From contig CANLWN010000005.1 of the NCBI GenBank assembly GCA_947494825.1, positions 480,266-544,265 of the forward strand: a stretch of DNA of 64,000 nucleotides, read 5' to 3'. Under the pieces are notes generated by a model, which was not told where the DNA came from, ran no database searches, and saw only the letters and a list, made by a program, of their open reading frames with translations. Of this stretch, positions 8,256-17,290 are shown one piece after another. Each line of letters starts with the position of its first letter. Positions within the stretch are counted from its first letter, which is position 1. The DNA is from an uncultured Flavobacteriaceae bacterium. GTDB lineage: Bacteria; Bacteroidota; Bacteroidia; Flavobacteriales; Flavobacteriaceae. The position numbers were made by a program, and so were the translations under genes.

Positions 8256-8438
8256 CTATTTTATCTCCTTATGGATTGTCATACGTTTAAGGATAGGATT
8301 AAACTTTTTGATTTCCATCCTATCCGGGGTGTTCTTTTTGTTCTTGGTAGTAATATACCGTGATGTACCTGGCATACCCGATTCCTTATGCTCTGTACAT
8401 TCCAAAATAACCTGAATTCTATTTCCTTTCTTTGCCAT
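8256..8438 (-). CDS. rpmG: 50S ribosomal protein L33
   Basis: The 60-residue protein reads [14 protein letters not shown], then [15 protein letters not shown], and ends [11 protein letters not shown], a clear L33. It has a single cysteine, so it is the zinc-independent form. The gene sits between rpmB (20-base gap) and the DUF4295 gene (6-base gap) and is read from the promoter upstream of rpmB. Confidence 0.97.
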   Translation of the reverse strand: MAKKGNRIQVILECTEHKESGMPGTSRYITTKNKKNTPDRMEIKKFNPILKRMTIHKEIK

Positions 8439-8458
8439 CGCTATCTAATTTGCCAGGA

Positions 8459-8695
8459 TTACTTGACCAATCCTTTCGCCCTTGCTTCCTTAAGGACTGC
8501 GGAGATTCCCTTTTTGTTAATACTCTTTAGGGCCCTGGTGGAAACTTTCAAAGTAATCCAACGGTCCTCTTCAGGAATGTAGAAACGTTTTTTGGAAAGA
8601 TTTACGTCGAACCTTCTCCTCGTCTTGTTGACCGAAAATGAAACGTTATTTCCGAACATCGCCCGCTTTCCAGTAAGTTCACAAACTTTTGACAT
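8459..8695 (-). CDS. rpmB: 50S ribosomal protein L28
   Basis: The 78-residue protein has the L28 hallmarks: the N-terminal MSKVCELTGKRAMFGNNVS, the basic TRRRFDVNL and the end TLKVSTRALKSI. It is the first gene of the rpmB-rpmG-DUF4295 operon, with a full -33/-7 promoter 34-65 bases upstream of the start codon. Confidence 0.97.
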   Translation of the reverse strand: MSKVCELTGKRAMFGNNVSFSVNKTRRRFDVNLSKKRFYIPEEDRWITLKVSTRALKSINKKGISAVLKEARAKGLVK

Positions 8696-8728
8696 TACGC
8701 TAGTTTTAATGTGATTTTAAACAGGGTG

Positions 8729-8760
8729 CAAATTTATGTCATTTTTGCGGGACGGGCAAA
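8729..8760 (-). promoter_or_regulatory. Promoter of the rpmB operon
   Basis: On the minus strand TTTG (8757-8760) is followed after 20 nt by TAAATTTG (8729-8736), then CAC. Both elements match the Bacteroidota consensus TTTG / TAnnTTTG. It is the most complete housekeeping promoter I see in the window. Confidence 0.7.
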
Positions 8761-8768
8761 ATTCTTGT

Positions 8769-10016
8769 TCAGAAATTTAAAATTTCTTTTTGCAGCAGTT
8801 CAAAAGCTTTGTGCACGGCTTTTTGAACGATTCTTTCCCTGTGATTGCCCATAATAAATTTTTGGGAAAACACGCCCTTTGGGGAGGCAATAGCGATGAA
8901 TACCGTGCCAATGTCAGCGTCGGAATCACCCTTGGTGGGACCTGCATTGCCTGTGGTGGCCACACCAAAGTCGGTGTCCATCAACCGCCGCACATTTTTG
9001 GCCATAGCCTCGGCTACCGGGGCACTCACCACGGAATGGGCATCTACCAGTTTCTCGGGCACCCCGAGCACTTCTATTTTGGCCTGGGTGGCATAACTTA
9101 CCACACTGCCCTTAAAATAGGCCGAGGCCCCCGGTTGAGCAGTGATTTGCTGGGCTATTTTGCCGCCGGTAAAGCTTTCAGCGGTGGCCAGGGTCATCTT
9201 TTTGGCGGTCAGCAGTTTGGCAAGGGTATGTTCAATGGTTTCCCCATCTTCCTCCCCATAGATAATTTCACCTATGAGGTTGTAGAGTTTGTTGGACGCT
9301 TCCTCCATCGCAGCCGAAATAAGGGTATTATCGGTGCCCTTCGCTGTTAGTCTTAAGCGTACCTTCCCTAAACTAGGTAGATACGCCAGTTTAATAAAAG
9401 AAGGAAGATTTTCCTCCCAATCGGCGATGATTGCTGCAATGGCGCTTTCTCCCATGCCGTAGGTAACAATGGTCTTGTGTAAAATAAACGGACGTTTAAA
9501 TTCCTTGACAATTTTTGGGATTACCTCCCTTTGCATTAGGTTTTTCATCTCAAAGGGAACTCCGGGCATGGAAACAAAAGCCGTACCCTTTTCCATAATC
9601 CACATTCCAGGGGCGGTACCATAGGCATTGTGCAATACCACGGCCTTGGAGGGTACGAGCGCCTGTCTTCTATTGACATCCGAAATGGGTGTTGCAATGA
9701 ACTTTTTGAATAGCTGCTCTACATGATACAGTACTTGTTTGTCCTCTATCAAAGTATCTCCAAAATATTCACAAAGTGTGTGCTTGGTAATATCATCCTT
9801 GGTTGGGCCCAATCCGCCTGTAATCAAGATTACCTGGGCTCGGGATCTAGCCTCTTTTAAGGCACGCAAGATATGTGCCCTTTCGTCCTGAACCGATGTT
9901 ATTTGATAGACAGAAACGCCTATTTTAGTTAGCTCTTGAGCGATGAACGTAGCATTGGAATCGACAATCTGACCTATCAGGATCTCATCCCCAATAGTAA
10001 TTATCTCTGCGAACAT
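8769..10016 (-). CDS. CinA family protein (nicotinamide-nucleotide amidohydrolase)
   Basis: The 415-residue protein has two parts. The N-terminal MoCF-like domain (about 1-170) shows EIITIGDEILIGQIVDSN and TGGLGPTKDD. The C-terminal CinA domain (about 255-412) shows ATAESFTGGKIAQQ, GSVVSYA and TTGNAGPT. Proteins with this layout hydrolyse NMN back to nicotinic acid mononucleotide, and some also act on ADP-ribose. The ATG overlaps the last base of the Hpt gene stop codon, so the two are probably coupled. Confidence 0.92.
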   Translation of the reverse strand: MFAEIITIGDEILIGQIVDSNATFIAQELTKIGVSVYQITSVQDERAHILRALKEARSRAQVILITGGLGPTKDDITKHTLCEYFGDTLIEDKQVLYHVEQLFKKFIATPISDVNRRQALVPSKAVVLHNAYGTAPGMWIMEKGTAFVSMPGVPFEMKNLMQREVIPKIVKEFKRPFILHKTIVTYGMGESAIAAIIADWEENLPSFIKLAYLPSLGKVRLRLTAKGTDNTLISAAMEEASNKLYNLIGEIIYGEEDGETIEHTLAKLLTAKKMTLATAESFTGGKIAQQITAQPGASAYFKGSVVSYATQAKIEVLGVPEKLVDAHSVVSAPVAEAMAKNVRRLMDTDFGVATTGNAGPTKGDSDADIGTVFIAIASPKGVFSQKFIMGNHRERIVQKAVHKAFELLQKEILNF

Positions 10017-10354
10017 TAGAAGTTAAAATCTTTTTTTAACTCGGAAATTACCTGATGGATGTCCTTTTTGAGTATCGGAAATCTTTTCTCGATTTCGGTA
10101 CTATTGTCAGCATTCTTGCCCAAGGTCTCAATTTCCAGGGCGGTTGCGCGCGTCTGTTCCATGCCCAACAGGTCTACATTGGGTTTGATTTTATGGGCGA
10201 GTTTGTACACGTTTTCATAATCCCCTTCTGAAATGGCCGCTTCCAGTGCAAACAGATCCTGTGGTACTTCTTCCAAAAAGACCGAAATCACGGAATTGAC
10301 GAAATCCTCATCTCCCTCCGCCATTTCATTTATTTTATCGAGATTGTATATCAT
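10016..10354 (-). CDS. Stand-alone Hpt (histidine phosphotransfer) protein
   Basis: The 112-residue all-helical protein fits an Hpt domain: VFLEEVPQDLFALEAAI, then LAHKIKPNVDLLG with the phospho-accepting His at position 54. Hpt proteins carry phosphate between hybrid kinases and response regulators. No kinase or regulator gene lies nearby, so its partners are encoded elsewhere. The residues after His (KIKPN) differ from the commoner HxLKG. It is flanked without gaps by the FAH-family gene upstream and cinA downstream. Confidence 0.8.
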   Translation of the reverse strand: MIYNLDKINEMAEGDEDFVNSVISVFLEEVPQDLFALEAAISEGDYENVYKLAHKIKPNVDLLGMEQTRATALEIETLGKNADNSTEIEKRFPILKKDIHQVISELKKDFNF

Positions 10355-10966
10355 TTACTTGATTTTAACCGAAAAGAGCTCTTTGCCCTCAAGTACGCCG
10401 GAAAGATAATCATTTGTCTGTATTCTTCCAACCCCCGCAGGCGTTCCCGTAAAAATTATGTCCCCTTTTTTCAACATAAAATACCTGGAAACATAAGAAA
10501 TCAGTTCATCTATCTTCCAAAGCATCAGACCGGTATTGCCCTGCTGGACCGGAACTGTGTTTTTTAGCAAGGAAAAATTCAAATTGTTCAGGTCTTCAAA
10601 ATCCGATTTCGGAAGCCACTTCCCTATAACGGCGGCACCGTCAAAGCCCTTGGCTTTTTCCCATGGAAGGCCCTTTTCCTTTAACTTGGATTGCAGGTCC
10701 CTGGCCGTAAAATCAATGCCCAGACCTACCTCATCGTAATACTTGTGTGCAAATTTTTCATCGATATGCTTCCCTACTTTCTTTATTTTCACAAGGACCT
10801 CTACTTCATAATGCACGTCCTCGGAAAAATCGGGGATATAAAAATCCTGTTCCTTGGGCAGTACGGCCGAGTCCGGTTTAATGAATACCACAGGGTCCGT
10901 AGGTCTTTCGTTGGCCAATTCCTCGATGTGATCGGCGTAATTTCGCCCTATACAGATCAGCTTCAT
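10355..10966 (-). CDS. Fumarylacetoacetate hydrolase family protein
   Basis: The 203-residue protein is the short FAH fold of the FAHD1 / YcgM type. It shows CIGRNYADHIEELANE, PVVFIKPDSA, the metal-binding EVEVLVKI and the end motif GDIIFTGTPAGVG. Family members are acylpyruvate hydrolases or oxaloacetate decarboxylases that use Mg2+. The gene lies between the exonuclease gene (48-base gap) and the Hpt gene (no gap) and appears to share their transcript. Confidence 0.9.
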   Translation of the reverse strand: MKLICIGRNYADHIEELANERPTDPVVFIKPDSAVLPKEQDFYIPDFSEDVHYEVEVLVKIKKVGKHIDEKFAHKYYDEVGLGIDFTARDLQSKLKEKGLPWEKAKGFDGAAVIGKWLPKSDFEDLNNLNFSLLKNTVPVQQGNTGLMLWKIDELISYVSRYFMLKKGDIIFTGTPAGVGRIQTNDYLSGVLEGKELFSVKIK

Positions 10967-11014
10967 ATTTAGGTATGGGATTTTGCTAAAGGCAGGAAAT
11001 ACTAAGGATGCTTC

Positions 11015-11791
11015 CTAGCCCAGTTTATTGTTCAACTTACTTAATTTAATTTGGGTCAATACCTTTTTGGTATATAAGGGAAAGTCAGCATTGAGGATCC
11101 ACCCAAAATACCCCGGTTCCTTTTCCAATACCTCATGCACTTTTTTGCCCTTGTGCTTTCCAAAGGAAAAAATGGCATCGCCTTCCTCATCCAGGACAAT
11201 GAATCCTGCCAAATCAACCGATTGCCTACGGGTCGAGAACTGGGACAGTTTTTTTACGTTGTTCTCCAATTCCGGATAACGTTCCAATTGGGATAACAGC
11301 ACCTCATAGGTGGCATGGGTATCCGCCTCGGCACTGTGCGCATCGGTCAGTTCCTTATCACAATAGAACTTATAGGCCGCCCCCAAGGTCCGTTTTTCCA
11401 TTTTGTGAAAGATGGTCTGGACATCCACGGAAACCATGTGTTTCATATCAAAATCCAAATCGGCTCGTAGCATCTCTTCGGCCAGTAAGGGAATGTCAAA
11501 ACGATCGGAGTTGAACCCTGCCAGGTCACTGTCCTTGATCATGCTGTATATTTCTTTGGAAAGTTCCTTGAAAGTAGGTTCCTTGGCCACTTTCTCATTG
11601 GTGATGCCATGTACTGCTATCACGTCTTCCGGAATGAGCATCTCTGGATTTATCAGCCAGGTTTTGCTTTCTTTATTTCCGTTGGGAAAGACCTTTAGAA
11701 TGGAAATTTCCACAATCCTATCCTTGGCCACATTAGTGCCTGTGGTTTCAAGGTCAAAAAAACAAATGGGTTTGGTTAGCTTTAATTGCAT
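11015..11791 (-). CDS. DnaQ-like 3'-5' exonuclease
   Basis: The 258-residue protein has the DEDD exonuclease motifs: ExoI FFDLETTG near residue 12, ExoII AGFNSDRFD and ExoIII DAHSAEADTHATYEVL (DEDDh type). The C-terminal part, with FGKHKGKKVHEVLEKEPGYF, is the short DUF3820-like module often fused to bacterial epsilon-type exonucleases. It could proofread for Pol III or act on single strands on its own. The ATG at 11791 is preferred because an upstream in-frame TTG overlaps the TATCTTTG promoter box. Confidence 0.88.
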   Translation of the reverse strand: MQLKLTKPICFFDLETTGTNVAKDRIVEISILKVFPNGNKESKTWLINPEMLIPEDVIAVHGITNEKVAKEPTFKELSKEIYSMIKDSDLAGFNSDRFDIPLLAEEMLRADLDFDMKHMVSVDVQTIFHKMEKRTLGAAYKFYCDKELTDAHSAEADTHATYEVLLSQLERYPELENNVKKLSQFSTRRQSVDLAGFIVLDEEGDAIFSFGKHKGKKVHEVLEKEPGYFGWILNADFPLYTKKVLTQIKLSKLNNKLG

Positions 11792-11809
11792 ACCGTTCTT
11801 TGGTTTGTG

Positions 11810-11817
11810 CAAAGATA
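11810..11817 (-). promoter_or_regulatory. -7 promoter box of the exonuclease operon
   Basis: TATCTTTG followed by CAC on the minus strand, an exact TAnnTTTGCA match 18 nt before the ATG, the same spacing as at rimO. Confidence 0.6.
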
Positions 11818-11851
11818 GTTTTTAGCCCGCTATCTGGGTAAGGACAAGGAA

Positions 11852-12637
11852 TTATTTTTTGGATTTGGCAAACAACCAAGGCAGCAGATCAGGCTCCTGG
11901 AAGGCGTTGTCCCAACTGTTGTGGCCTACCCCGGGATAGAGGGAGAATTTTACCTCCGCTCCCGCTGTTTCCAAGGCCGTCACCATATGTTGGGAATAGC
12001 TATGGTGCACCGCCCCATCGTTGTCCCCATGGAACACCCACCAAGACGGGCCGGTCAGTTTTACAGCCGTGCCGGGATGTGCCCCCCCGCAAATGGGAAA
12101 GGCGGCTGCAAAGGTTTTGGGGTTTCTACGGACCATTTCAAAGGTCCCCATTCCACCCATGGAAAGCCCGCCGATGTACATGCGGTCCCTATCTACCGAA
12201 TGTTCCTTTAACAAAGCCCTTAGCAATTTTTGTAGGGCTATCATGGCATAGGTGGGCTTGCCCTTTTCCTGAAAGACAAACCTAAGGTTCTTACCCCCTT
12301 CTTTTGCCCCCACATTGCTCCAGGCGCTTTCCTTTGGACATTGCGGAAAGACCACGATGGCAGGGTAATGCTCCTTTATCTCATTTTTAAGAAACAGATC
12401 GGCCCCATGCACCAATTGCAGTTCATTGTCCTTACCCCGTTCCCCTGAGCCATGCAGGAACAGGATTAAGGGATAGGCTTTTTCAGCATTGTAGTCCTGG
12501 GGCAGCAAAATCCGATAGGGCATGCTATACTTGCCCTTTTTAAAAACTTTCTTCGCAAAGACCGATCGATCTTGGGCGCAAAGCTTGGAAAGGGATATCG
12601 TGCAGATTATGGTAAGTAAGATGGAAATGGTTTTCAT
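11852..12637 (-). CDS. Secreted alpha/beta-hydrolase (esterase / prolyl oligopeptidase-like)
   Basis: A signal peptide (about residues 1-22, ending KLCAQ) leads a 261-residue alpha/beta-hydrolase. The oxyanion motif is LFLHGSGERG, the nucleophile elbow GGLSMGGMG, the acid is likely in HGDNDGAVH and the catalytic His is in GVGHNSWD. The family includes feruloyl and carbohydrate esterases often called predicted peptidases. The substrate is not clear. The gene stands alone between the exonuclease gene and the terminator of the E2 gene. Confidence 0.85.
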   Translation of the reverse strand: MKTISILLTIICTISLSKLCAQDRSVFAKKVFKKGKYSMPYRILLPQDYNAEKAYPLILFLHGSGERGKDNELQLVHGADLFLKNEIKEHYPAIVVFPQCPKESAWSNVGAKEGGKNLRFVFQEKGKPTYAMIALQKLLRALLKEHSVDRDRMYIGGLSMGGMGTFEMVRRNPKTFAAAFPICGGAHPGTAVKLTGPSWWVFHGDNDGAVHHSYSQHMVTALETAGAEVKFSLYPGVGHNSWDNAFQEPDLLPWLFAKSKK

Positions 12638-12670
12638 TTTTGTCTGGAATAACTAGGACCAAAAATAAAA

Positions 12671-12694
12671 AAAGCCCTGTGAAATCAGGGCTTT
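12671..12694 (-). terminator. Terminator of the E2 gene
   Basis: AAAGCCCTG (12671-12679) pairs with CAGGGCTTT (12686-12694). On the minus strand the stem is followed by TTTTATTTTT, so it ends the E2 transcript 25 bases after its stop codon. Confidence 0.85.
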
Positions 12695-12718
12695 TATACG
12701 ATTAAATACGGGGTATCC

Positions 12719-14086
12719 CTAAATTTCCCTATTGGGGTCCCAGGCCTCAAGGTAATCTGCCACCGCTTTTACGAACATACCACCTAAAGCTCCGTTCACC
12801 ACACGGTGGTCGTAGCTGTGCGATAGAAACATTTTACTCCTGACCCCGATAAAATCACCCTCCGGGGTCTCTATCACGGCGGGGAGCTTACGGATGGCGC
12901 CCAAGGCCAATATGCCTACTTGGGGCTGATTGATTATCGGCGTTCCAAATACACTGCCAAAAGTCCCTACATTGGTCACGGTGTAGGTACCGTCCTTTAC
13001 CTCGTCTGGCTTTAAGGCGTTGTTCCTAGACCTGTGGGCCAAATCATTGACCACCTTGGCCATACCCACCAAATTCAACTGGTCTGCATTTTTGATGACG
13101 GGTACGATCAGATTGCCGTCAGGAAGGGCCGCTGCCATACCTATATTGATGTTCTTTTTCTTGATTACGGTATCCCCATCTACCGAAATATTCACCATGG
13201 GGAAGTTCTTTAAGGCTTTGGCCACGGCCTCCATGAATATCGGGGTAAAGGTCAATTTCTCTCCCTCCCTTTCCTCGAACGCCTTTTTCACCTTATTTCT
13301 CCAATTTACCACATTGGTCACGTCTACCTCCACGAAACTCTGAACATGAGCGGAAGTGGAAATGCTATGGGACATATGATGGGCAATAAGCTTACCCATA
13401 CGGGTCATGGGAATTACTTCGTCATCGGCGTGGACCGGTGCGGCACTAGGTTTGGGTTTCTCCACAGGAGCTTGCGTATCCGCTTTGGGGACCGCCTGTT
13501 CCGCCTGAGGTTTAGGACTTTCCTCTACACCTGCGGCCCTCCCCTCCTTGCGGCCTGCCACATAGTCCAAAATATCGTTTTTGGTTACCCTGCCTTCTTT
13601 ACCCGTGCCGGCTATTCCATCCAGTTCGGCTATGGAAATGCCTTCCTGCTTCGCAATGTTTTTTACCAAGGGGGAATAGAATCGGTCTGTACTGGTTGGT
13701 GTACTCGCTGTCTCCAGAACGGGGGACGCTATGGTTTCCTTTACCTCCTGCACCTTATTTTCCAGTGCTACAACGGCCTCTTCCGGAGCATCGACCTGAG
13801 CTTCCACTTCCGAAGAACCATTGTCCGATGCACTTGGCAAACTGCCATTGACCTCAATGATCGCAACGGTCTGTCCTACCGAAATAACATCATCCACATC
13901 AAAGCGCTTTTCCAGTAAAACACCGTCTACCTCACTGGGAACCTCCGAATCTACCTTATCCGTGGCAATTTCGAAAACGGCCTCATCCATTTCAATCGTA
14001 TCACCAACTTCCTTCAGCCAAGAAGTGAGGGTTGCCTCTGCAACGCTCTCTCCCATTTGCGGTAATTTTAATTCAAATTTTGACAT
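12719..14086 (-). CDS. 2-oxo acid dehydrogenase E2 component (dihydrolipoamide acyltransferase)
   Basis: The 455-residue protein has three classic parts: one N-terminal lipoyl domain with K44 in ATDKVDS, a peripheral-subunit binding domain (about 140-185, SPLVKNIAKQEGI to TGKEGRVTKNDILDYV) and the C-terminal catalytic domain (about 230-455). Alanine/proline-rich linkers join them. A single lipoyl domain and MGESVAEATL fit a branched-chain or 2-oxoglutarate type E2. The usual DHRxxDG catalytic motif reads DHRVVNG here, Asn in place of Asp. The E1 and E3 genes are not adjacent. A TATTTTTG promoter box lies upstream. Confidence 0.92.
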   Translation of the reverse strand: MSKFELKLPQMGESVAEATLTSWLKEVGDTIEMDEAVFEIATDKVDSEVPSEVDGVLLEKRFDVDDVISVGQTVAIIEVNGSLPSASDNGSSEVEAQVDAPEEAVVALENKVQEVKETIASPVLETASTPTSTDRFYSPLVKNIAKQEGISIAELDGIAGTGKEGRVTKNDILDYVAGRKEGRAAGVEESPKPQAEQAVPKADTQAPVEKPKPSAAPVHADDEVIPMTRMGKLIAHHMSHSISTSAHVQSFVEVDVTNVVNWRNKVKKAFEEREGEKLTFTPIFMEAVAKALKNFPMVNISVDGDTVIKKKNINIGMAAALPDGNLIVPVIKNADQLNLVGMAKVVNDLAHRSRNNALKPDEVKDGTYTVTNVGTFGSVFGTPIINQPQVGILALGAIRKLPAVIETPEGDFIGVRSKMFLSHSYDHRVVNGALGGMFVKAVADYLEAWDPNREI

Positions 14087-14123
14087 ATTATTAGTTAAAG
14101 TGCTTTTTTGGACTACTATTTTG

Positions 14124-14131
14124 CAAAAATA
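14124..14131 (-). promoter_or_regulatory. -7 promoter box of the E2 gene
   Basis: TATTTTTG followed by CAA on the minus strand, an exact TAnnTTTGCA match 37 nt upstream of the ATG. Confidence 0.55.
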
Positions 14132-14181
14132 CTAAAAAAAACGCCCAATCATTATGTTTAACTCATTTTTTGACTTCCCTT

Positions 14182-14802
14182 CTACGAGGCTTTTATGGAA
14201 TTCACAAAAGGTATCCTGTTCAAAATACTTCGCCCTAGTGTAACCTCATCTGCATACTCCAACTCGTCTCCCACTGCGATTCCCCTTGCTATGGTGGACG
14301 TTTTCAGTGGCAGTTCCTCGAGCTGTTTGTAAATATAGAAATTGGTGGTATCGCCTTCCATGGTGGAACTAAGGGCAAAAATAAGTTCCTTTACCTTCCC
14401 TTGTTTGGCTTTGTTTACCAAAGATGCTATGGTAAGGTCTTGCGGCCCAATGCCCTCCATGGGTGAGATCTTGCCCCCAAGGACGTGGTACATTCCTCTG
14501 TACTGTCCCGTATTTTCAATGGCCATTACATCCCTAATATCCTCCACCACGCAAATAAGTCTGCCATCCCTTTTGGGGTTGGCGCAAATTTCACACAGTG
14601 CTACATCCGAGATATTGTGGCAGTTGCTACAAAACTTGATGTCCTCGCGCAAATGGAGCAAAGCTTTGGATAATCTGCTGGTTTGATCGGCCGGCTGTTT
14701 CAATAGGTGCAGTACCAGGCGCAAGGCCGTACGCTTACCTATACCAGGTAATTGCGACATTTCATAAACCGCATTTTCCAAGAGTTTCGAAGAAAATTCC
14801 AT
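14182..14802 (-). CDS. recR: Recombination protein RecR
   Basis: RecR works with RecO and RecF to load RecA on gapped DNA. The 206-residue protein shows the helix-hairpin-helix [13 protein letters not shown] near residue 18, the zinc finger C58-C61-C70-C73 and the Toprim domain ([22 protein letters not shown]). A TAATTTTA box ends only 5 nt before the ATG, which would give a leaderless or nearly leaderless mRNA. The symporter gene is divergent. Confidence 0.96.
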   Translation of the reverse strand: MEFSSKLLENAVYEMSQLPGIGKRTALRLVLHLLKQPADQTSRLSKALLHLREDIKFCSNCHNISDVALCEICANPKRDGRLICVVEDIRDVMAIENTGQYRGMYHVLGGKISPMEGIGPQDLTIASLVNKAKQGKVKELIFALSSTMEGDTTNFYIYKQLEELPLKTSTIARGIAVGDELEYADEVTLGRSILNRIPFVNSIKAS

Positions 14803-14807
14803 AGCCG

Positions 14808-14815
14808 TAAAATTA
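14808..14815 (-). promoter_or_regulatory. -7 box adjoining the recR start codon
   Basis: TAATTTTA on the minus strand (one mismatch to TAnnTTTG), 5 nt before the recR ATG. Confidence 0.35.
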
Positions 14816-14869
14816 CGATTTTAGATTTATGTTTTAAGTTTTTGTACTTTGCATTTGAAATTTATTTTT

Positions 14870-16330
14870 ATGACAGCTTCCCATATTCTGCTCTTGATCG
14901 GCGGATATTTTTTATTACTCCTTCTCATTTCCTACTTCACCGGAAAAAACGATTCCAACGCCGACTTTTTCAGAGCAGGAAAACAATCCCCTTGGTATTT
15001 GGTGGCCTTTGGAATGATCGGCACCTCCCTGTCAGGGGTCACTTTCATTTCCGTTCCCGGTTGGGTGGAAAGTTCGGAATTTGGGTATATGCAGGTCGTG
15101 TTCGGTTATTTGGTCGGCTATTTTGTAATCGCCTATCTATTGATGCCGATTTATTACCGATTAAATGTTACCTCAATCTATGAATATTTGGGCCAACGGT
15201 TTGGCCCAACAAGTTATAAGACCGGATCTTTTTTCTTCTTTATCTCTAGGGTGCTGGGTGCTTCCTTCCGCCTATTTTTGGTAGCCATTGTGCTACAGCA
15301 ATTTGTTTTTGACGCCTGGAACGTACCTTTTGAGGTTACGGTAATCCTCTCCATTGTGCTCATTTGGATCTATACCTTCAGGGGCGGGATAAAGACCATT
15401 GTGTGGACAGACACGTTGCAAACGCTGTTTATGTTGTTGTCCGTAGGGCTTTCTATTTATTTTATCAATGAAAAATTGGATTGGAGCTTTTCCGAATTTT
15501 TGGCCTCGGACGAGTTAAAGCAATACAACACCATCTTGTTTACCGAGGATTTCTTTGCGAGGAACCACTTTCTGAAATCTTTTTTTGGGGGAATGTTCAT
15601 AACGATTTGCATGACCGGCCTGGATCAGGACATGATGCAAAAAAACCTTACCTGTAAGACGTTAAAGGATGCCCAAACGAATATGGTCTCCTTTAGTTTG
15701 GTGCTGGTGGTGGTTAATTTCTTTTTCTTGTTGTTAGGGGCACTTTTGTTCATCTATGCGGCCAAATTTGATATTGCAATCCCACTTATGGATGGCGAGG
15801 CAAAAGCCGACCTGCTTTTTCCTGAAATTGCCCTGAACAGCGGTTTGGGCATTGCAGTGGCCGCAACCTTTATGCTAGGACTTATAGCTGCCGCATACAG
15901 CAGTGCGGACAGTGCATTAACCGCTTTGACCACTTCCTTTTGTGTAGATTTCCTCGGTATAGAAAAACGCCCGGAACCCAACCAAAAAAAACTGCGCAAA
16001 AAGACCCACATTGGCATGAGCGCCTTGCTTGTTGTGGTCATCATCATCTTTAAATATGTGCTGGACAGGAACGTTATAGATGGGTTGCTTACCGTGGCCA
16101 CCTATACCTATGGTCCCCTTTTGGGGCTGTTTGCCTTCGGAATTTTCACCAAGTACAAGATCCGTGACGCTTATTCCTGGGTCGTGGCCCTAATTTCCGT
16201 GGCCCTGATCGTTATGATTGCAAATATCCCTTCGGATTGGCTAGGCGGTTATGTCGTGGGCTACGAATTGTTGCCGATTAACGGTTTGTTCACCTTTATA
16301 GGCCTTTTCCTGATACGCAACAAGGGTTGA
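14870..16330 (+). CDS. Sodium:solute symporter (SSS family)
   Basis: This 486-residue membrane protein has 13 or so hydrophobic segments. I start it at the ATG at 14870 ([14 protein letters not shown]); an upstream TTG in frame lies inside a promoter-like TACTTTGC. Typical SSS motifs are [20 protein letters not shown] near the start, [15 protein letters not shown] and the sodium-site region [14 protein letters not shown]. The substrate (sugar, sialic acid, amino acid or other) cannot be told. It ends 3 bases from a convergent gene. Confidence 0.9.
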   Translation: MTASHILLLIGGYFLLLLLISYFTGKNDSNADFFRAGKQSPWYLVAFGMIGTSLSGVTFISVPGWVESSEFGYMQVVFGYLVGYFVIAYLLMPIYYRLNVTSIYEYLGQRFGPTSYKTGSFFFFISRVLGASFRLFLVAIVLQQFVFDAWNVPFEVTVILSIVLIWIYTFRGGIKTIVWTDTLQTLFMLLSVGLSIYFINEKLDWSFSEFLASDELKQYNTILFTEDFFARNHFLKSFFGGMFITICMTGLDQDMMQKNLTCKTLKDAQTNMVSFSLVLVVVNFFFLLLGALLFIYAAKFDIAIPLMDGEAKADLLFPEIALNSGLGIAVAATFMLGLIAAAYSSADSALTALTTSFCVDFLGIEKRPEPNQKKLRKKTHIGMSALLVVVIIIFKYVLDRNVIDGLLTVATYTYGPLLGLFAFGIFTKYKIRDAYSWVVALISVALIVMIANIPSDWLGGYVVGYELLPINGLFTFIGLFLIRNKG

Positions 16331-16333
16331 ATA

Positions 16334-16864
16334 TCAATCGGTATTGTCCAAAAGAGCCCGCAGCACCCTGAGTTCATCCAAAATGGATGCTCCCGTTGCT
16401 TTCAGATACGCTTCCGATAAGGACGGATCGCCATGGATCGTGTTGTCCAATTGATACAGCAGCTTATCTTGCTTAAAGTAGCTTTTTATCTCATTCAATT
16501 CCACTTCATCCTGCTCGGTATCGTAAGCCCCGTCCATGGGTTTTACATACTGAATATGTTGCTCCCGGGCATAGCGAAGGCTATCGTTTTCCAGATAAAA
16601 CCGCTTTTCCAGTTCAAAGCTGCTGCCCCTACCCTTCAAGACCATTTTTCGCAGCGTTTGATCTTCATAGTACACTTTTAGAATCGCCATTTTGGAACTG
16701 AAATTCTCAATTTGGAAGCTGTCTACCTTGGTCCAATGCTCTTGTTCATCCAAATGGGCTACAAGGGTATCCAAGGTCTTGATATACGTCGCTGTCTGTT
16801 TGTCCTGCCCCACCGCCCAGTGGAGGTATACAAATAAGACAAGAAACAATTGTTTTTTTAACAT
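16334..16864 (-). CDS. Hypothetical secreted protein
   Basis: I do not recognise this 176-residue protein. The ATG at 16864 gives MLKKQLFLVLFVYLHWAVGQ, a signal peptide with cleavage after GQ; a longer frame upstream would overlap the CoA-binding gene. The mature part is polar with predicted beta strands (KMAILKVYYEDQTLRKMVLKG) followed by a helical C-terminus (SEAYLKATGASILDELRVL). No cysteines or enzyme motifs are seen. It starts 7 bases after the CoA-binding gene and is probably cotranscribed with it. Confidence 0.6.
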   Translation of the reverse strand: MLKKQLFLVLFVYLHWAVGQDKQTATYIKTLDTLVAHLDEQEHWTKVDSFQIENFSSKMAILKVYYEDQTLRKMVLKGRGSSFELEKRFYLENDSLRYAREQHIQYVKPMDGAYDTEQDEVELNEIKSYFKQDKLLYQLDNTIHGDPSLSEAYLKATGASILDELRVLRALLDNTD

Positions 16865-16871
16865 GATGGAC

Positions 16872-17231
16872 TCAGTATTGATCTGTTGCAAGCAACGCCA
16901 GGGTGCAGGCCACTTCCACTTTGATCTCGGCTTGTTCCAACAAACTGTAAAAGGCAGGGTTCTCGGTCCCTGGATTAAAAATTACCCTACGTGGCCCCAG
17001 GCCAATGATAAGATCGTAATACGCAGGCTGACGCCTGGGATTGATATACAAAGTTATGGTATCCAAATTTTGAAAATCCTCTAAATTGGTCTTAATTTGT
17101 ATCCCTGAAATTTCTCCCGCCCTAAGCCCAAAAGCTTCGGTTTCAATTGCATGGGCAAGGAGTCGGTTCACAACTAAATTACTATAGCGATTCGGTTTTA
17201 GGGAAGCTCCAAAAACAAGCGTTTTTTTCAT
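16872..17231 (-). CDS. CoA-binding domain protein (YccU-like)
   Basis: The 119-residue protein is a single Rossmann-type CoA-binding domain: KTLVFGASLKPNRYSN at the N-terminus, DTITLYINPRRQ in the middle and VIFNPGTENPAFYSLL near the end. It matches the short stand-alone CoA-binding proteins related to the N-terminus of succinyl-CoA synthetase alpha. Physiological role is unknown. No promoter box is clear in the region upstream. Confidence 0.85.
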   Translation of the reverse strand: MKKTLVFGASLKPNRYSNLVVNRLLAHAIETEAFGLRAGEISGIQIKTNLEDFQNLDTITLYINPRRQPAYYDLIIGLGPRRVIFNPGTENPAFYSLLEQAEIKVEVACTLALLATDQY

Positions 17232-17264
17232 CTGTTAATTTGGATGTTAAACTGTGTTAAGGTG

Positions 17265-17290
17265 TGTAACGTTTTAAAAAAAAATTCGTC
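17265..17290 (+). promoter_or_regulatory. Candidate ECF sigma promoter upstream of an orphan terminator
   Basis: TGTAAC (17265-17270), 16 nt of mostly A and T, then CGTC (17287-17290). The two elements equal those found upstream of the ECF sigma gene near 29.8 kb, though there the spacing is 17. The transcript would start near 17296 and end at the terminator at 17379-17410. Confidence 0.35.

Noticed and set aside
8769..9350. Long plus-strand frame opposite cinA
   Set aside because: It is an antisense shadow of a well-conserved enzyme, with no family pattern of its own.
11792..11812. TTG at 11812 as the exonuclease start
   Set aside because: It overlaps the TATCTTTG promoter box; the ATG at 11791 fits the family.
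13346..13918. Plus-strand frame of about 190 codons opposite the E2 gene
   Set aside because: It mirrors the lipoyl and linker coding region and shows no recognisable protein features.
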